Of a stretch of DNA of 64,000 nucleotides, positions 61,227 to 64,000 are shown piece after piece. The first letter of the stretch is position 1. Every line of letters starts with the position of its first letter. The notes beneath the pieces are model-generated. The model was given only the letters and a program-made list of their open reading frames with translations. It had not been told where the DNA came from and ran no database searches. This DNA is from Croceitalea marina (GTDB taxonomy: Bacteria > Bacteroidota > Bacteroidia > Flavobacteriales > Flavobacteriaceae), in contig NZ_JBHULB010000007.1 in assembly GCF_042684265.1 (NCBI RefSeq), forward strand, positions 558,001 to 622,000, in the 5' to 3' direction. The translations under genes were made by a program, and so were the position numbers.

Positions 61227-62220
61227 ATAACATTCCGTTAGCTTCTACCCACTTGAACTTGTATTGATCTTGTTCAAAAATCATACGTTCAGATATTCTT
61301 TGTAATCGGTCGGGCAATTTCATCAAGTAATCCCTGGCCTTTTCAGCTTGATCTGAAAGTTGTCCTAGGTTACCAATAGCCCAATAGTCATTCAGTTTTT
61401 TGAGAATATCTATATAGTCTTGTGCGGTATACACCCCTAGTCGTTGGGCACAATTTGAAAAAAGCTCAAAAGCCGTACCTATTTCACCCCCAGATTCCCT
61501 TAAAAAATGTGCCGGCATAACAATCTTCTTTTTCATCATATCTGCAAAAGCCAACAACATTCCATTAGGGTCTTGGCCTAAAATCGTTTTAACGAATTCT
61601 CTATAAGCCAAATGATGACGCATTTCATCGCCCGCGATTATGGTACACATTTTACCTAACAAACTGTTCCCTTTTTGTTTGGCCATTTTACCAACACGTT
61701 TGTGGGAGATATTTGTAGCCAATTCTTGAAAAGTAGTGTAGACGAAGTTTTTATAAGGGTCTCTATCTGTACCGATATCAAAACCATCAGCAATCAAGTG
61801 TTGCGTAGTAATCTCAATTTCGCGCATATTTACCCTGCCAGACAAGTATAAATATTTATTAAGCACGTCTCCATGCCTATTTTCTTCAGCAGTCCATGCC
61901 CTAACCCATTTTGACCATCCATTTTGCTTGCCAGAATGTTGGTCTACTCCTTCTACATCCATTAACCAAGATTCATAGGTCGGCAATGCTTCTTCTGTAA
62001 TTGTGTCGGCGACTAAGGTTACCCAGAAGTCATATCCCAACTCCTTAGATTCTTCCCTAATTTGCTCGACCTCATCAAAAAAAGTGTCTTTTTGAGAATC
62101 GGGCAAGAAATCGGTCGGCTGCCATATTTTTTCTGGGGCTACCAAAAAATCTTCCATAAAACCTTCAACCTGTGGCTCTACAGCTTGCATCACCTCTAAC
62201 CTTATATTCTTTTCGGACAT
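61225..62220 (-). CDS. Acyl-ACP desaturase (soluble, di-iron)
   Basis: A 331-residue enzyme of the stearoyl-ACP desaturase type that puts a double bond into an acyl chain bound to ACP, for membrane fluidity. The di-iron motifs are TAEENRHGDVLNKYL and IAGDEMRHHLAYREF, with the first Glu in TEEALPTYESW. It is soluble, without membrane helices. The gene is 54 nt from the metallophosphatase gene on the same strand. Confidence 0.93.
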   Translation of the reverse strand: MSEKNIRLEVMQAVEPQVEGFMEDFLVAPEKIWQPTDFLPDSQKDTFFDEVEQIREESKELGYDFWVTLVADTITEEALPTYESWLMDVEGVDQHSGKQNGWSKWVRAWTAEENRHGDVLNKYLYLSGRVNMREIEITTQHLIADGFDIGTDRDPYKNFVYTTFQELATNISHKRVGKMAKQKGNSLLGKMCTIIAGDEMRHHLAYREFVKTILGQDPNGMLLAFADMMKKKIVMPAHFLRESGGEIGTAFELFSNCAQRLGVYTAQDYIDILKKLNDYWAIGNLGQLSDQAEKARDYLMKLPDRLQRISERMIFEQDQYKFKWVEANGML

Positions 62221-62274
62221 CTTTGGAATTTTTACAAAGGTCTCTATAATTATTTGAAAAATATGTTGAAGTTT

Positions 62275-63000
62275 CTAGTTTCTTCCTTTTTCGTTTGGAT
62301 AAAGTAAATGAACAGGGTCACTTTGCCAGAAAGCTTTTGTTTCAACATCCATGATAGTCAATGATCCTTTAAAAGCAGCCCCGGTGTCAACATTCCACAC
62401 ATTTCCTCCTTGTTGGGGCACGGCAACGCCTGTTTTTGAAATTGGGGTATGCCCAATAAATATCTCTTTATAATGCGTTAATCGTTTTGGAAAGTCTTTA
62501 TCAGTTTGCTTTAGTTTAGGGTTTAGGGCGCGTGCCAATTCCCAGAGCGTTCTATCCCAATAGAACAATTGATCAAAATATTCATATTCTATTCCTTTCA
62601 AATTTGTAAAGCCGGCATGAAGATAGAGGCGCTGATCCTTATCTAAATAGTTGTTTCTCAAATTCTTGTAAAAGTTAAGGTGCGGACCCCAATTTTCCTT
62701 CCCAGCTTTTAGATACGAATCTCTTGTTGCGGTTCCGCCATGGGCAAGCCACTGCGGATTTTCTTCCCCCGTTAGCATCCATTCATAGCAAAGTTCATCA
62801 TGGTTTCCTCGTATAAAAAGACAGTTATGGGTTTGCTGTAGTTCGATTAAATACGCAACAGTTTCAAAGGCCTCACTCCACGAGTCTACATAATCCCCCA
62901 AAAAAATCAAGTGATCTTTTTGGGTAACCTTGGCCCGCTGTAATAGTTGGGGTATTGCTTTTTTACCTGAATGTACATCCCCGATTACAAGTCTTCGCAT
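62275..63000 (-). CDS. Metallophosphoesterase (serine/threonine phosphatase type)
   Basis: ATG 63000 opens MRRLVIGDVHSGKKAI; a TTG ten codons earlier could extend it. The 241-residue protein has all the metallophosphatase blocks: GDVHSG, GDYVDSW, RGNHDELC, HAGF, and GHTPI. The usual GDIHG is GDVHS here. It resembles PP1/bis(5'-nucleosyl)tetraphosphatase-like enzymes; its substrate is unknown. It is divergent from the sugar kinase gene. Confidence 0.9.
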   Translation of the reverse strand: MRRLVIGDVHSGKKAIPQLLQRAKVTQKDHLIFLGDYVDSWSEAFETVAYLIELQQTHNCLFIRGNHDELCYEWMLTGEENPQWLAHGGTATRDSYLKAGKENWGPHLNFYKNLRNNYLDKDQRLYLHAGFTNLKGIEYEYFDQLFYWDRTLWELARALNPKLKQTDKDFPKRLTHYKEIFIGHTPISKTGVAVPQQGGNVWNVDTGAAFKGSLTIMDVETKAFWQSDPVHLLYPNEKGRN

Positions 63001-63149
63001 TGTTAAATATTTAGACAATAATAGCCACAAATAAATTTAGTGCTGAAAACTTAAGGTAAAATTTGTCCGCAAAAAACACCTCTTCCCCTGTTTTTTTGGT
63101 CATAAGTACGTTTTCTGTGTACCTTGTGTTATTAAAATATCATGAAGGC

Positions 63150-64000
63150 ATGACTCGAGTCTTTTGTATAGGTGAATTATTGATTGATTTTGTGGCCGAA
63201 AACCAAGGTAGTAATCTTTCAAAAGCAATGAATTTTACCAAAAAAGCGGGTGGTGCACCGGCCAATGTGGCTTGTGCCATTGCCAAACTCGGCGGAAAAA
63301 GTTCTTTTATAGGTTGTGTCGGCAAAGATTCCTTTGGAAGTTTTTTATTGGATGTTTTGAAAAATGAAGGTGTGGATATTTCTATGGCCCAACGTTCAAA
63401 TATCTTTACAACTTTGGCCTTTGTCTCTATTGCAGAAGACGGCGAGCGTGATTTTGTTTTTAATAGAGGTGCCGATGAGCAATTGAAATACGATTCTTCT
63501 ATAAAAACTGAATTCAAAAAAAATATATTGCACTTTGGCGCAGCTACTGCCTTACTTGGCGGGCCTCTTGAAAAAGCTTACGGACATTATCTTTTTGATG
63601 GGCTTTGCAATGAATCTTTTATCGCTTTTGACCCAAATTTTAGAAGTGACCTTTGGGGCGATGATGAAGCTACATTTACAAAAAAGTGTATGCCATATAT
63701 TGAAAAATCTCACCTGTGTAAATTTAGTTTGGAGGAGGCCTTGCTATTATCAGGCAAAGATACCGTTGAAGAAGCCTGCGCTTTTTTACATGAGATAGGA
63801 GCAGAAATAATTACCGTTACCTTAGGAAAGGAAGGAACTTTTGTCAGCACGAAAACACTTCAAAAAACCGTACCCAGCATAGCTGTTTCAGCAGTAGATA
63901 CCACTGGCGCTGGAGATGCGTTTATTGGCTGCCTTCTTTATCAAATTAGCCTTTTACCCAGTATTGAAGCTCTTTTAAATGATGACCAAGCACTATTGAA
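63150..64000 (+). CDS. PfkB-family sugar kinase (fructokinase-like), 3'-truncated
   Basis: ATG 63150 (MTRVFCIGELLIDFVAE) starts a frame open to the window end. Family motifs: GGAPANVACAIAKLGGKSSF and the C-terminal GAGDAFIG that holds the catalytic Asp. It is most like fructokinases, phosphorylating a free sugar with ATP. The upstream ATG at 63142 is closed after three codons. The last residues lie outside the window. Confidence 0.92.
   Translation, partial: MTRVFCIGELLIDFVAENQGSNLSKAMNFTKKAGGAPANVACAIAKLGGKSSFIGCVGKDSFGSFLLDVLKNEGVDISMAQRSNIFTTLAFVSIAEDGERDFVFNRGADEQLKYDSSIKTEFKKNILHFGAATALLGGPLEKAYGHYLFDGLCNESFIAFDPNFRSDLWGDDEATFTKKCMPYIEKSHLCKFSLEEALLLSGKDTVEEACAFLHEIGAEIITVTLGKEGTFVSTKTLQKTVPSIAVSAVDTTGAGDAFIGCLLYQISLLPSIEALLNDDQALL

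Noticed and set aside
1..64000. CRISPR arrays, tRNA or rRNA genes, insertion sequences, prophage genes
   Set aside because: I looked for regularly spaced repeats, cloverleaf-like segments, transposase motifs and phage structural genes and saw none. Short tRNAs could be missed by eye.

Overview
The window is a stretch of ordinary chromosome from a marine-type member of the Flavobacteriaceae (Bacteroidota). Evidence: an AT-rich genome, three TonB-dependent receptors with N-terminal carboxypeptidase-regulatory-like domains, many short lipoproteins, promoter-like TAnnTTTG boxes with no Shine-Dalgarno signal, the long (about 1130 aa) IleS, a DksA-like protein without zinc cysteines, and DUF5689, DUF6090 and CvpA-type genes typical of this family. 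A Maribacter/Zobellia-like relative is a guess only. I see no rRNA, tRNA, CRISPR array, prophage or insertion sequence.

Layout. 1-2.1 kb: a 5'-truncated multi-PAS histidine kinase followed by its receiver-only response regulator. 2.1-8.4 kb: a TonB receptor with a DUF5689/lamin-tail lipoprotein on the minus strand, divergent from a secreted endonuclease/exonuclease/phosphatase protein; together they look like a surface system for nucleic acid or phosphoester use. 8.4-11.7 kb: a large Oar-like receptor. 11.9-20.9 kb: minus-strand housekeeping genes (pgi, an M23 peptidase, tryptophan 2,3-dioxygenase, a DUF3108 protein, a patatin-BamA protein, uvrC). 21-33.8 kb: 5-formyl-THF cyclo-ligase, lspA, a DksA-like protein, ileS, a heptad-repeat lipoprotein, a heme-type TonB receptor, recO, gdhA and a Cys/Met-metabolism PLP enzyme.

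33.9-43.8 kb: mixed small operons (RsiV-like lipoprotein, DinB proteins, ArsC-like protein with an EamA transporter, thioesterase, nitronate monooxygenase-like enzyme, bestrophin with an alpha/beta hydrolase, cytochrome c lipoprotein) and a small membrane-protein gene split by a frameshift exactly at an A-AAA-AAG heptamer. 43.8-50.6 kb: a SulP transporter, then a catabolic-looking unit (Dabb lipoprotein, SDR dehydrogenase, SGLT-type symporter, phytanoyl-CoA dioxygenase-like hydroxylase) divergent from an AraC regulator. 50.6-64 kb: a lipoprotein, gpsA and glpD convergent with each other, CvpA, two tandem CAP-domain lipoproteins separated by a run of inverted repeats, an ALDH7-type dehydrogenase, an OmpA protein paired with a membrane-anchored helix-hairpin-helix protein, an acyl-ACP desaturase, a metallophosphatase and a 3'-truncated PfkB sugar kinase.

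The items most worth a second look are the split gene at 43.5 kb, the inverted-repeat cluster between the CAP genes, the AraC/PhyH/symporter cluster, the receptor/lamin-tail/nuclease locus, the OmpA/HhH pair, and a 17-bp motif that recurs next to terminators. Function calls rest on reading motifs by eye; no database search was possible.
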